Below are positions 1-10,479 of a DNA stretch of 64,000 bases, in pieces. Location of the stretch: NCBI GenBank assembly GCA_964036045.1, contig OZ038380.1:120809199-120873198 (forward strand). Direction: 5' to 3'. The stretch comes from Eutreptiella sp. 'Long Island Sound 2002'. Its lineage: Eukaryota > Euglenozoa > Euglenophyceae > Eutreptiales > Eutreptiaceae. Position 1 is the stretch's first letter. The number at the start of each line of letters is the position of its first letter. The translations under genes and the position numbers were made by a program. The notes beneath the pieces were generated by a model that did no database searches, was not told the origin of the DNA, and saw nothing but the letters and a program-made list of their open reading frames with translations.

Positions 1-2700
1 CACCCCAGCCAGGAGTCGAGAGGCGCAGCCGAAACCCGAGCACAAGTACACACACCCACACCGCACACCAGAGCCAAGAGTGGCGTGGTACAAGCGGAGT
101 GCGCACACAAACACACACACACCCCAACACACCAGCCAGGAGAGGCGGGGCGCAGCCGAAACCCGAGCCCAAGCACACACAGACACACACCGCACGGCCC
201 GGCCAGGAATGGCCGGGTACAAGCGGGGTGCGCACACAAGCAGACACACACCCGAACATCCGGCCAGGAGTGGCGGGGCGCAGCTGAAACCTGAGCCCAA
301 ACACACACACCCACACCGCACACCCCAGCCAGGAGTGGCGGGGTACAGCGGAGCGCGCACAGAAGCAGACACACACCCCAACAGCCCTGCAAGGAGTGGC
401 GGGGCGCAGCAGAAACCCGGGCCAAAGATCACAGCCCCACACCGCACACCCCAGCCAGGGGTGGCAGCGTACAAGCGGAGCTGGCACACAAGCACACACA
501 CGCCCCAACCCCCCACCCCGGAGTGGCGGGGCGCAGGCACACGCAGCCACACCGCAGACCCCAGCCAGGAGTGGCGGAGTACGAGCGGAGCGCGCACACA
601 AACACCCCAACACCCCAGCCAGGAGTGGTAAGGCTCAGCCGAAACCCGAACCCAAGCACACACACCCACACCGCACAACCCAGCCAGGAATGGCGGGATA
701 CAAGTGGAGCTCGCAAAAAAGCACAGGAACACCCGAACACCCCAGCCAGGAGAGGCGGGCGCAGCCGAAACCCAAGCCCAAACACACACACACACACCGC
801 CAACCCCAGCCAGGACTGGCGGGGTACAAGCGGGGCGCGCACACAAACACGCACACCCCAATCCCCCAGCCAGGAAAGGCGGGGCGCAGCCACAGCCCAA
901 GCCCAAACACACACGCCCAGAACTGCGCACCCCAGCCAGGAGTGGCGGGGTAGAAGCAGAGCGCGCACACAAGCACACACAGAAACGAACACCCAAGCCA
1001 GGAGTGGCAGGGCGCAGCCGAAACCCGAGGCCAAGTACACACACCCACACCGCACACTCCACCCAGGAGTGGCGGGGTACAAGCAGAGCGCGCACACAAA
1101 CACAAACAGGCCCCAACACCCCAGCCAGGAGTGGCGAAGCGCAGCCGAAACCGGATCCCAAGCACACAACCCCACACCGCACACCACAGCCAGGAGTGGC
1201 GGGGTACAAGCGGAGCGCGCACACAAACACACGCACACCAAAACAACCCAGCCAGGAGTGGCGGGGCGCAGCCGAAACCCGAGCCCAAACACACACACCC
1301 ACACCGCACACCCCAGCGACGAGTGGCGGGGTACGTGCGGAGCGCGCACAAAGACACACACACCCCAACACACTAGCCAGGAAAGGCGGTGCGCAGCCAC
1401 ATACCGAGCCCAAACACACACCCCCACACCACACACCCCAGGAATGGCAGGGTACAAGCGGGGTGCGCACACCAGCACACACACACCCCAACATCCCAGC
1501 CAGGAGTGGCGGGGCGCAGCCGAAACCCGAGCACACGCACACACACCCACACCGCACACCAGAGCCAAGAGTTGCGTGATACAAGCGGAGTGCACACACA
1601 AACACACAGACACCCCAACACACCAGCCAGGAGAGGCGGGGCGCAGCCGAAACCCGAGCCCGAGCATACACACACACACACCGCACACCCCAACCAGGAA
1701 TGGCGGGGTACAAGCGGGGTGCGCACACAAGCAGATACACACCCAAAAACCTGGCCAGGAGTGGCGGGGCGCAGCCGAAACCCGAGCCCAAACACACGCA
1801 CCCACACCGCACACCCCAGCCAGGAGTGGCGGGGTACAAGCGGAGGGCGCACAGAAGCAGACACACACCCCAACAGCCCTGCCAGGAGTGGCGGGGCGCA
1901 GCCAAAACCCGAGCCTAATCACACACTGCCACACCGCACACCCCAGCCAGGAGTGGCGAGGTACAAGCGAAGCGGGCACACAAGCACACACACAACCGAA
2001 CACCCCAGCCAGCAGTGGCAGGGCGCAGCCGAAACCCCAGCCCAAGCACACACACCCACACGGCACACTCCAGCCAGGAGTGCCAGGGTACAAGCGGAGC
2101 GCCCAAACACACACCCAAACACCCCAGTCAGAAGTGGTAAGGCTCAGCCGAAACCCGAGCCCAAGCACACACACTCACACCGCACAACCCAGCCAGGAAT
2201 AGCGGGGTACAAGCGGGCCGTGCACAAAAGCACAGGAACACCCCAACACCCCAGCCAGGAGAGGCGGGGCGCAGCCAAAAACCAAGCCCAAACACACCCA
2301 CCGACACCGCCCACCCCAGCCAGGAGTGGCGGGGTACAAGCAGAGCGCGCACACAAACACGCACACCCCAACACCCCAGCCAGGAAGAGCGGGGCGCAGC
2401 CACAACCAGAGCCCAAACACACACGCCCACACCGCACACCCCAGCCAGGAGTGGCGGGGTAGAAGCGGAGCGCGCACACAAGCACACACACAACCGAACA
2501 CCCCAGCCAGCAGTGGCAGGGCGCAGCCGAAACCCCAGCCCAAGCACGCACACCCACACGGCACACCCCACCCAGGAGTGGCGGGGTACAAGCGGAGCGC
2601 GCACACAAACACACACAGGCCCCAACACCCAAGCCAGGAGTGGCAGGGCGCAGCCGAAACCTGCGCCCAAGCACAACCCAGACCCAAACATACGCGCCAC
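1..2700. repeat. ~125 bp dimeric satellite array with ~1.5 kb higher-order period
   Basis: About 21 units of roughly 118-130 bp. Each unit is two half-repeats that share CAGCCAGGAGTGGCGGGG. One half continues as TACAAGCGGAGCGCGCACAC, the other as CGCAGCCGAAACCCGAGCCC plus a CA-rich stretch. The CGCAGCCGAAACCC landmark recurs near 26, 149, 277, 634, 759, 1011, 1138, 1266, 1514, 1640, 1768, 2020, 2142 and 2648. Variant units recur about 1.49-1.51 kb apart, so the array has a higher-order repeat. The strand is AC-rich and poor in TA, which leaves long spurious reading frames on both strands. The left edge lies outside the window. Confidence 0.93.
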
Positions 2701-3175
2701 ACAGCAGTAGGAAACCCAATGTCCATAGCCCGGGCATTGAGGCAGCCCGTGCAATGCAGGTGACCCGGCCAAACGAGATCCGGAGCCCGGGGAGAAGGCT
2801 GCATTGTAAGGCCAGCGGTGCTTTGGCACTCGAGGCGGAGCGTGGGACACCCAAGCGCCTCGGAACCCCATTACCAAGAACATGCATGCTTGCGTTGCAA
2901 ACGGGATACGCCAGGAAGTCCGGTGACCCTTTAGGGTTCCGCCCAAAGGAGGGGACGTGCGCAAGCACATGGGCACACCCTCCTGGCGAGACAAGCACGT
3001 CACGCTGGCGGCAATCAGCCCTCCCGGTGTTGCCCGGGGCCGCTTTGTTGGGGGCCACCAGTCAGGTCTAGCGGGATGTAAGACGCCTCCCCTCTTCATG
3101 CACGGAGCCTCTGACTGTTCGTCACAGCGGCAACGCCAGCGGGAACCATGGGGCGCCTCTCCAAGACCGAGAGCA
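2701..3175. other. unique-looking spacer
   Basis: GC-rich sequence after the satellite. It lacks the 125 bp motif, and I see no coding signature or recognisable element in it. Confidence 0.5.
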
Positions 3176-3194
3176 CCTACCTACCTACCTACCT
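3176..3194. repeat. (CTAC)n microsatellite
   Basis: Four consecutive CTAC-type units at the junction between an AC-rich block (left) and the GT-rich unit U copy 1 (right). Confidence 0.9.
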
Positions 3195-3480
3195 GCCAAG
3201 CCTTGTGGAGTATCTCTCGCCACAGGGGGTATTGCTCCCGCTATCTACGGTATAAACGACTCATCCCTGTCGCTTGAGTTGCGAGATCCCGCTGCTTGGC
3301 AGGCGACCCCCTCCCCGGCTGGGTACCGGCTCGCCCATCACCGGTTCTTTCCATTGCTTCGGGTGACATTTGCCATTGACCCCGTTGCAGCCTTACGGGG
3401 CTCTGACCAGCGGCCTTAAGCTACCGTGCGTGCTGCTGGCCCAGCAGATCGGCTAGCTCGCTCCAGTGTGTGTGATCAGT
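3193..3480. repeat. head block of repeat unit U, copy 1
   Basis: Aligns by eye with 10,154-10,450. Shared landmarks are CTGCCAAGCC, GTATTGCTCCCGCT, GCTTGGCAGGCGACCC, a CACCGGTT/CACTGGTT stretch and GGGTGAC(A/G)TTTGCCAT. Both copies run straight into a GTGTCC-containing minisatellite, so the block marks the left end of a large duplicated unit. Confidence 0.75.
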
Positions 3481-3840
3481 AGGGTGTGGTTTGTTGTAAC
3501 GTGCGGCTTGGCCACCCTGGGTGTGCAGGTGCTTGCGGTGTCCATGGCTCCTCAGCGCTTGTCCACCGCTGCTTGTGCCTCGTGTGTTGTGTGCATGGTG
3601 TCCATAGACCCTTGGCGCTCGTTCATCGGTGTTTATGTCTTGTGCGTGGTATGTAGGGTGTCCTCGGTTCCTTGACGGTCGTCCACCGGTGTGAGTGCCT
3701 GGTGTGTTGTCTGTTCCGTGTCCATGACCCCTTGGCGCGCGTTCGGCGGTGTGCACGTGTGGTGTGTTGCTTGTGCGGTGTCCATGGCTCGGTGTGTGCG
3801 TTTTTGATTGCTCCTTGGCACTCGTGCACCCGTGTGCGCC
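3480..3840. repeat. 60 bp minisatellite (U copy 1)
   Basis: GTGTCC recurs at exactly 60 bp spacing at 3538, 3598, 3658, 3718 and 3778. Each unit has a CTTGGCGCTCGTTCACCGGTG-like centre and a GTGTGTTGTGTG-like end. It corresponds in position to the 65 bp array of U copy 2. Confidence 0.85.
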
Positions 3841-4449
3841 CCTTGTGCGCTCTGTGTGTCGGGCATGTGGATCGTTGGGGACTGGTCTTTTGTGTCTCTT
3901 TGTTTTGTGTTGTTATTTCTCTAAAAAAAGGGGTTGCGCAGTGCGCGCACTCAACAGGCATCGACAAGGGCTCCGCGCATGACTGTAGTGTACTTTTGTG
4001 TGCCTCGTCGGGTTCCTTGCGTTTGTTCTCTTTTCGCAGCCGCGCCCCAAGGATGCGGCACGCGTGTTCTATTGTACATAGGTCTGGTCTAGGGCAGCGG
4101 TTTGGGGACGGCGTTAGGCTCTGTGTCCTGGCCGCAGGCACAGCTTGTGGGTCAGATGCCGCCTACCCTATTGTTGGGTGTTGCTTTTGGTGGTCTATCC
4201 TTCATGGCGGGCTGGGTTAGGATATGATTGCTGTGTTCGGGCACAGCTAGTGGGTTGGTGGGTCGGCTCGTTGTAGTCGGATGCGGTTGTTGGCGACCCT
4301 TTTTTCTGCGCGGGGCTGGTTACGCTTTTGGTGGCGGTTCGATGCGTTGTCTCTGGGTTAGCAGCTGGCTGGGGCTGCGCCCGGTGCGGGTTTTGCTCGT
4401 TGGTGCTTGGCCTTCGCTGGGGTTTGGGCCTCGGGCAGTTCGGCAAGTC
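3841..4449. other. GT-rich spacer of unit U, copy 1
   Basis: No convincing gene. Landmarks near 3925-4110 (A-run then G-run, CGCAGCCGCGCCCCAAGG, TGTACATAGGTCTGG) match 13,890-14,070 in U copy 2. This shows that the solo LTR there interrupts a once continuous unit. Confidence 0.55.
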
Positions 4450-5000
4450 AGGTTGGTGTTGGAAGCGTGCGGCTCCTGGTGGCGGGCTGCTGGTGGTGCG
4501 GACTGATGCGGCTGGTGCCTTTGGCCTGGGTCATCGCATCAGCTGCTTGGCCAGCCAACAGTGGGTGCAGGCTGCAGAGGACAGTGGGGCTTTGCTCGGC
4601 GTCGACTGTGGGTCAGTTGTTGGGCATCAAAGGCTGGGTGCCGGGTTTGCGGCTCGACTCGGCTCCTGGCTCTCATCTGGGTCATCTGCTTAGCTGCTGG
4701 GTTCCACGGTGATGGCTGCGGGCTGCGCTGTCGGTGGTGCTTGCCGGGCGCCGGGCTCGGGTTGGTTATTGGTCTTGAAGGCACCGCGTGCAGAGGTTTG
4801 CGGCTGGATCCTCCTAGTGGTTTTGGGCAAGGTCATTCCATCAGCTGCTGGGTTCGGCGGCGGTGGTCGTGGGCTGTGGCAGATGGGCGCTCTTCCTGGG
4901 TGTGCACCGTGGGTCACTTGTTGGGCTGGAAGGCGCTGGCTGCGGAAATTTGCGACTGTAGCATCGTGTTTGGCCTGGTTACGCATTTAAGCAGTGGTTT
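4450..5000. repeat. degenerate ~150 bp tandem repeat
   Basis: A motif GTCATC...CAGCTGCTTGG or a close variant recurs at 4530, 4681, 4832 and, weakly (GTTACGCATT), at 4979. That is spacing of about 147-151 bp. Units also share TGTGGGTCA...TTGTTGGGC. The repeat is too diverged to define a clean consensus by eye. Confidence 0.6.
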
Positions 5001-5329
5001 CGGGTCCGGTCGGTTGGTTTGCCGGGTCTTGTGGCATCTGATGGGGCCCTGAGTGGCCAGTGGGTTGCACCGGGCTAGGGCCGGGATCCAGGCGATGGGG
5101 CTGGCTGTGGCAGGTGGGTGCGATGCCAGGCACGGCAGTGCCGGTTTCTCCTGGTGTTGAGGTGGTCTGTTGTGCCTGAGGGGTTGTGCCGTTTCTCCCG
5201 ATGTTGTCTGTGGTGGTTGTGTTTGGGTGTGTGTGGCGGGCTGTGTGCTGTACAGGCGAATTGGTGTTACTTAGCGGTGGCCCTTTGAGTGTGGTTGGGG
5301 GGGGAGGATGTCTTTGGACGCGGAAAGGG
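5001..5329. other. GT-rich spacer, nothing recognised
   Basis: GC- and GT-rich sequence without a clear repeat or coding signature. Confidence 0.4.
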
Positions 5330-6840
5330 GTTCACAGCTGATGCGCGCGTGTGGCACTTCGCAGTATTCGTAATCTGGGGTTATAGCAGTGGCAGGCTTG
5401 GTGTGGATGGTGCATGACGCAGGCTGATGCTGGTGTGGCTTGCGGGTGGCCTGCGCTGTGTCCCGCTGGTGCGAGGTGCCGGGTCAGGTTGGGTCGTCGC
5501 CAGCCTGGCGGCTGGCGACATGGTCCTGTGTGGTCCGCTGCTGTTAGGGGTGCCGTACGGCGGGCTGCTGTTGGCAATCCTGGTGCTCATGCCGCTATAT
5601 CTGTGGGGTGGTGACGGGATCATGTGGGGCTGGCGGTGGAGGCATGTTAGGGCAGGCTCGCGGTGATGTGCCACAAGTGTGTGTCCCCCCGTGTCGCCTG
5701 TCAGACGGCCTCGCGCAGGCGGGCAAGCACTTGCAGGTGGTCTTGGCCTGCAACAAGCTGGTGAAGGTGCACCCCATGGGGTTGCAGCGCGGCGGCCATC
5801 ATTGTTTCCCATGCTTTTTGCGGCATACATCCTTCCCCTGGGCCGAGCCTACAATTCTGCGACGTGTACCTGCGAGGCCGCCGCACGAGGGCAGCCAGAG
5901 AGTTTTCGCCGCGGGCCACCTTGCGCAGCTCTCATGCTGCATGTCGGTCTAGCGCTGCCATGACGGCACTGGAGCGGGCCCCAGGTTGTGGGTGTGGGCG
6001 TATGTGTGCTTTTTCGTGTGGGCGTGGGCCTGTGCGGTGGGATCCGGGGCTGGGTGGCGGTCGGCGGTCTAGAAGAGTTCGTCTCCTCGTACTCGTGTGT
6101 TTTGGGTGTGCCCGGGGAGCGGCGTGCCTCGTGAACCAGGCAGTCTGCCTTGGGGTTGTGGTGGGGTCTGCGGCTGCGGCTGTTGTAGGGCGTCTGCTGG
6201 ATGTGCGCAGACATGGGGGGCTAGTCTGGGGGAGAAGGCATTGTTGGTTACCACTGGTGCTACCCCAGCCTGGGCAGGCCGGTTTGTGCACACGGGGTGT
6301 GGGGTTTGGGAGGTGTGGGAAGGAGGCCTGTTGTGCCTCTGCGGTGGCTCGCTCTGCGATGAAGGCGGCAGCAGCGGTGTCAGGTACAGTGGGGGGTTGC
6401 ACCGACTGCTTCTGTTGCCGCGCCCGTTGGGATTGTATTAGCAGTTGGACACGGTAGAGGACGTCCGCAGATGCCTTGGGCCGGAGTTCTGGCTTGGCGA
6501 CGGGTTCGGGTTGTAGTTTGGCTGTGGGCTCGGGCTTTGGCTTGGCGGTTGACTGGGCCTCTGCTTTTGTGCGCGTTTGGGCTTCATCTTGGCGATGGGC
6601 TGGCGCTGTGGTTTGGCACCGGTTTGGGGTTTAGATTGGCAGTCGGCTTAGGTTCGGGCTGTAAAGTGGGTGCGGGTGTCGCTGGCATGCACTGTTGCCT
6701 CATTTTGCTGGCTGAGGGTCCTCTTCAGGCTGGGGAGCTACTGGTTGCGGCGGGGGCTCTGGCGGTGGCGGCAGCCTGCAGGGCCCGGCTGGCCGCCAGT
6801 GTCGGTGGCTGGAGGAGGTGGTGGGGACTCTGGATGTAAA
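5330..6840 (-). pseudogene. unrecognised coding family, downstream part Z, copy 1
   Basis: Read on the minus strand this stretch gives peptide blocks that recur in the same order at 14,230-15,526. Examples are AAFIAERATAEAQ (copy 2: STFMAERVAAEAQ) and LRKVARGENSLAALVRRPRR (copy 2: LRKWARAEPSLQGLIHRPRR). The matching frame changes between blocks in both copies and stops interrupt it, so neither looks functional. Composition is Pro/Ala/Ser/Thr/Arg-rich. It lies downstream of Y on the same strand and may be the C-terminal part of one large protein. I recognise no family. An alternative is low-complexity drift on a skewed strand, but alternating-frame peptide similarity argues against that. Confidence 0.45.
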
Positions 6841-6841
6841 G

Positions 6842-8030
6842 TGCTGTTTGAGGAGGCCGTTGTGGATGTGGAGGTGGACAAGGTGGTTGCGGCGGCGGGG
6901 GGGGTGGAGGAGGTGGAAGAGGTGGAGGAAGCAAATGCCGAGGATGAGCAGGTAGATGAGGAGGATGTGGCGATCGCGGGCGTGTGGTCCTTGCCGTCCT
7001 TGCTGCCACTGCTTGACGACCGCTTTAATGCCGCTTTCTGGACCCTGTGGGGAATGAGGATGAGGGTTCGGGTCGGGGCATCTGGTGTGCGTGCGCGCTT
7101 CCCCTGGTGGTGCCAGGTGTGCATGCAGGTGCCTGTGTCACAGGTCGTGTTGTGTGTTGTGAGCTGTGCCATTGGGGGGTTGCTGTGGCTCATGCATGTA
7201 GTGGCTATTTGGGGGAGGGTCACGTTTGCTGCAGGGGATCCGAGTGTGCTTCTGGAGGTGGTGGATGCAGCCGAAGAAGGCCCGTTGAATCTCGGGCATG
7301 TCCCCCCCGTCAGGTGGGGGTAGTGTTCGGTAGGGGTGTTGTCGGATCAGAGTAGGTGCATGAGGCAGGCCGTCAACATGAACTGACTGAGCTGCAGGGA
7401 CATGGGCAGTGGGGGATGGGTCTGCCGCAGTTCAGGGGGGACTCCTTCCGCTGGGCGCGGAGGGTGACTTTCCTTGCAGATTAGTTGCGGGCAATCTACC
7501 ACGCCTGTTGGGTCAGGTTCGCAAGGCAATACATCGCCCTGCCAGCGGTCAGGCGGTTGCTGCGGATTGAGATCAGCTTCTCTGCGGACGCGTGCTCCAA
7601 TGTGCTCTGGATCTGGGGGCAGTCAGGCCCGTCCACCCTAGTGTATGCATTGAGACTGGGGGCGTAAGGAGGGGGGGGGGTTGGTGTAGTTGGCGGGGAA
7701 GATTGAGTCGGTGCCGTGTACGACCGAGGTGGTGGACGTGGGTCGGCAGCGGTTGGTGGGCAGGATCAAGTGGCCGTCGTAGATGATGGTAGGGGCAGCT
7801 TGTGGTCTTAGGGAGTGGGGAGCCTTACGTAGACGTCCCTGAAGCTGCTCTGCGAAGGCCGCGCGGTCGGCCCACAGCTCCCTTTCCCAGTCCATGTAGT
7901 CATCAGGGAGTATTGGGGATCAAGGAAGGATCATGTTAAGGTCGGCATAACCAGTGCGACCGCTCGTGGCCACCGGTATTGGTGCGGGATGCCCGACGAG
8001 ACGCAGCCCTCATTCCACAGGGGGAGTGCC
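6842..8030 (-). pseudogene. unrecognised coding family, upstream part Y, copy 1
   Basis: Minus-strand coding relic with relatives at 16,975-18,210 and 23,288-24,660. Shared peptides, N- to C-terminal, are MDWERELWADR, QLQGRLRKA, YDGHLILPT, VVHGTDSIFPANYTNPP, ISIRS...AMYCLA..TQ..W, KVTLRAQRK and HHQGKRARTP. A Ser/Thr-rich tail of about 60 residues follows. At least two stops fall within the AMYCLA-KVTL block, so this copy is broken. HHQGKRARTP plus the Ser/Thr tail could be a nuclear-localisation-like segment; that is inference only. DNA homology continues to about 8,030. Confidence 0.55.
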
Positions 8031-8281
8031 CTATTGGCCGGTGTCGCGCGCGCTGGCATCCTGTGCCAGCTTGAATTAAAAAGAGAGGTAAAACACGAAA
8101 TCGAAATCTAAATGGCCGAAAACAAAGCTAATTAGCACAAAAAAAGCGCTTAGGTTAAAAAGCGCTCTGCAAAAAGCGTAAAAAAGCGACGGAAATTTTT
8201 CCGCCTCAGATAGCTGATTAGTTAACATCGTAAGCATCGTAACGCTCATGATGGGAATGGACATGAAAATGAAAAACAGAG
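8031..8281. other. AT-rich junction segment
   Basis: The composition shifts abruptly to AT-rich. It contains several AAAAAGCG-like units between 8,130 and 8,200. No gene seen. Confidence 0.4.
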
Positions 8282-8795
8282 TTGCAAGCCCTCATTGGGG
8301 CGTCGAGGCAAAAGTTCACCTCTCCCACCGGACAGGTCTTTGACACTCATGATTCTGCCAAAAACTTCCGAGAGAGTTTTACAAGTTCCTCGGTGTTTAG
8401 ACCTTCACAAACAGCCACCCCCAAACACTCCTGGCCCTTGCCAAGCGAGAAGTTGCTTCATTTTTCAACCGCCTCCAGCCGATCCCCCTCACCTCCCCCG
8501 AGCTCGTCTCTTTGGTAAACAGCCAGTTGATCTTGGTTCTGTGCTACCGCCTCATTGCCCATCCACTTATCCTGAATCAGGTCCACTCCCTGCATCATTT
8601 CCTGTGGACCTTCCTCGCCAAGCAAGGAAGCGTCTCCATGAAAATCTCGCTCGAAGATCGGTACCACTGCCATTGCCTCGCCTCCCCCTCCGACAACCCC
8701 CGGAGAACCCCTTTTGCCGTCTACAGCATGTCACGGGCAAGCCTCGCCTTCAAAACCACCCACCTACCCCCCCCCCCTTCGATCTTCTGTTAAAC
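8282..8795 (+). pseudogene. possible non-LTR retrotransposon fragment, frameshifted
   Basis: Two overlapping plus-strand frames give one continuous peptide if a single base is inserted near 8,470. It includes the string LTSPELVSLVNSQL, then VLCYRLIAHPLILNQVHSLHHFLW and AKQGSVSM. The spacing of a T..E...L.N....L.YR stretch followed by a helical HHFLW-type segment resembles the region just after the reverse-transcriptase domain in LINE-type proteins. No catalytic motif is present, so the assignment is tentative. It could instead be a host gene fragment. Confidence 0.3.
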
Positions 8796-8963
8796 GCTGA
8801 AGTACCACGTCCAAAGCAACGGCCACAGCCACAGCAAAAAAAGACGTCGCAACATCACACAGCAACCGCCCAGCAGCACGCCGCGGCCCAACTGCCGCCA
8901 AAAGCACACTCCATCGACTTCGGGCACACGAAAAAACACCTCTTTTTTCCAGTTCTGCCCCTA
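8796..8963. other. CA-rich segment before the satellite
   Basis: Rich in CAGCA and ACACAG. No feature recognised. Confidence 0.35.
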
Positions 8964-9410
8964 CACATAGGATTTTATGACGTCCAAAAATCCCAAAACC
9001 TGCAACATAAAAAAAAACACCGATTCAAGTAGTTACCATGCTGTAAATTGTGTTTGGGCGATCTGTGTCCCCATACAACATGCTTTTTTGCATCCAGCAC
9101 CCTCAAAAAAGGGGTGGGGAGGTCTTCAACTGCTTGGCTGAGGCAAAAAAACACAATTTTTCACCAAAAAGCGGCCTTTTTTTGCCGTTTTTTTCCATGA
9201 AAAATGGCAAATTTTGGTGCATACGCATGCTGTAAATTGTGTTTTTCTGATCTGTGTGCCCCTACAACCTGCTTGTTAGCACCCAGCACCCTCAAAATAG
9301 GGGGGGGGGTCTTCAACTGCTTATCTGAAGCTAAAAAAACTCATATTTTGGCCAAAAAACAACCGAAAAACTAAATCTTTGACCAATTTTGGGATCTGGA
9401 GACATCGTAA
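8964..9410. repeat. AT-rich ~189 bp satellite, cluster 1
   Basis: Begins with CACATAGGATTTTATGACGTCC, the same boundary as the cluster at 15,527. Units carry ATGCTGTAAATTGTGTTT, a CATCCAGCACCCTCAAAA stretch with a G-run, TCTTCAACTGCTT and a TTTTTGCCGTTTTTTTCCATGAAAAATGGCAAATTTTGG-type A/T block. The ATGCTGTAAATTG landmark is at 9,038 and 9,227 (189 bp apart). Confidence 0.88.
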
Positions 9411-9605
9411 AATCATATGTGTAACGCAGAGACGACCCCCCCCCTCAGCCTCTCTTCCATTGTCAAACCTCAAGGCGTTCCCACTTGCCTCAATCCTGAC
9501 TGCTCCACCACGACAACCAACTCTTTGGTCTGTTCATATTGCGGCTGTCCTTCGAGGAACTGATTCGTGTGGAGCCTTGGCCAGGCTTTAAATGTTGCTT
9601 TGTGT
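9411..9605. other. unassigned spacer
   Basis: Partly open on the plus strand with a Pro/Leu-rich translation. I cannot assign it. Confidence 0.35.
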
Positions 9606-9907
9606 TAAAAGGAAACAGCACAGCTCACAACAACACACCAGGGCACCAGGCAAAGGCAACGTCACAGACCAAAACGGGCAGCAAGAAGCGAGAGCACCGG
9701 CGCAGGGCAGCACAACACCACACGCGCAGCAGGACACGGCAAAACACGACAGGACGCAGAGCACAGCTAACCAACAAGGGCAGCAGCAGAGGGGGGGGGG
9801 GCAGTGCCGGACAGCACAGCAAAGCCAGCACGGCGCAGCACCGCACAGCAGCACACCAGACGACACAACGCACCACGACACCACACAGCCAAAAAGAACA
9901 CACCACA
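9606..9907. repeat. AC-rich low-complexity block
   Basis: Composed of CAGCACA, ACACCA and GGCA words with very few T. It resembles 18,230-19,120 in composition. The open frames across it reflect missing TA dinucleotides. Confidence 0.7.
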
Positions 9908-9923
9908 GGTAGGTAGGTAGGTA
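9908..9923. repeat. (GTAG)n microsatellite
   Basis: GGTAGGTAGGTAGGTA at the right edge of the AC-rich block; reverse complement of the CTAC tract at 3,176. Confidence 0.9.
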
Positions 9924-10153
9924 TCTTCGGGCGCTCGGGATGCCTTTTTTGACAATGCAGGAAGAAGGTCTTACCATGGGGACATCCTGTCCCTCCCACT
10001 GCCCTAGGTCGGGTGCCTCCTAAGCCGCTCCCGCAGGTGCTTGGGAAGGCAGTGTCGCGGCCAGCCGGTCCAGGTGTCCCACGTGGGAGGGTGTCCCCAC
10101 ATGTGTCCATGGGTAGAACCAGATGCCCCTCCTTTGGGCGGCAGCTCTGTGGG
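9924..10153. other. spacer left of U copy 2
   Basis: GC-rich, including two CCCACGTGGGAGG/TCCCCACATG-like near repeats. No gene seen. Confidence 0.35.
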
Positions 10154-10450
10154 CTGCCAAGCCGTGTGTAGTATCTCTCACCACAAGGAGTATTGCTCCC
10201 GCTTGTCTACGGTACGACCGCCTCACCCTTGTGGCTTGAGTTGCGGGGCAACTCTGCTTGGCAGGCGACCCACTCCTGGACTGTGCACCGGCTCACCTGT
10301 CACTGGTTGCTTCCATGGCTCCGGGTGACGTTTGCCATGGTCCCTGATGCAGCCTGATCGGGATCGGACCAGTGGCCTTGGAGTATCGCTCCTGCAACTG
10401 GCCCGGTGGGTCCGCTGAGTCGCCCTAGTGTGTCCAAACCATGGGGTGTT
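10154..10450. repeat. head block of repeat unit U, copy 2
   Basis: Homologue of 3,193-3,480 with the same order of landmarks. It runs into a GTGTCC minisatellite in the same orientation. Confidence 0.75.
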
Positions 10451-10479
10451 GGTTCTTTCCTGTCCCTCGGCCGCCCTAC

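Noticed and set aside
429-2202. Long open frames (over 550 codons) on both strands in the satellite array
   Set aside because: The repeat lacks TA-containing stops, its period is not a multiple of 3, and several frames are open at once with repetitive translations.
3195-3480. rRNA or tRNA gene in the conserved U head block
   Set aside because: Conserved between two U copies, but no tRNA boxes or rRNA motifs could be matched.
3480-3840. CRISPR-like regular repeats
   Set aside because: Whole 60 bp units are repeated with no conserved-repeat/unique-spacer alternation; the same holds for the 65, 88 and 125 bp arrays.
6670-7323. 217-codon plus-strand open frame with an acidic Val/Glu-rich segment
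   Set aside because: It is antisense to Y copy 1; the minus-strand peptides are the ones conserved between diverged copies.
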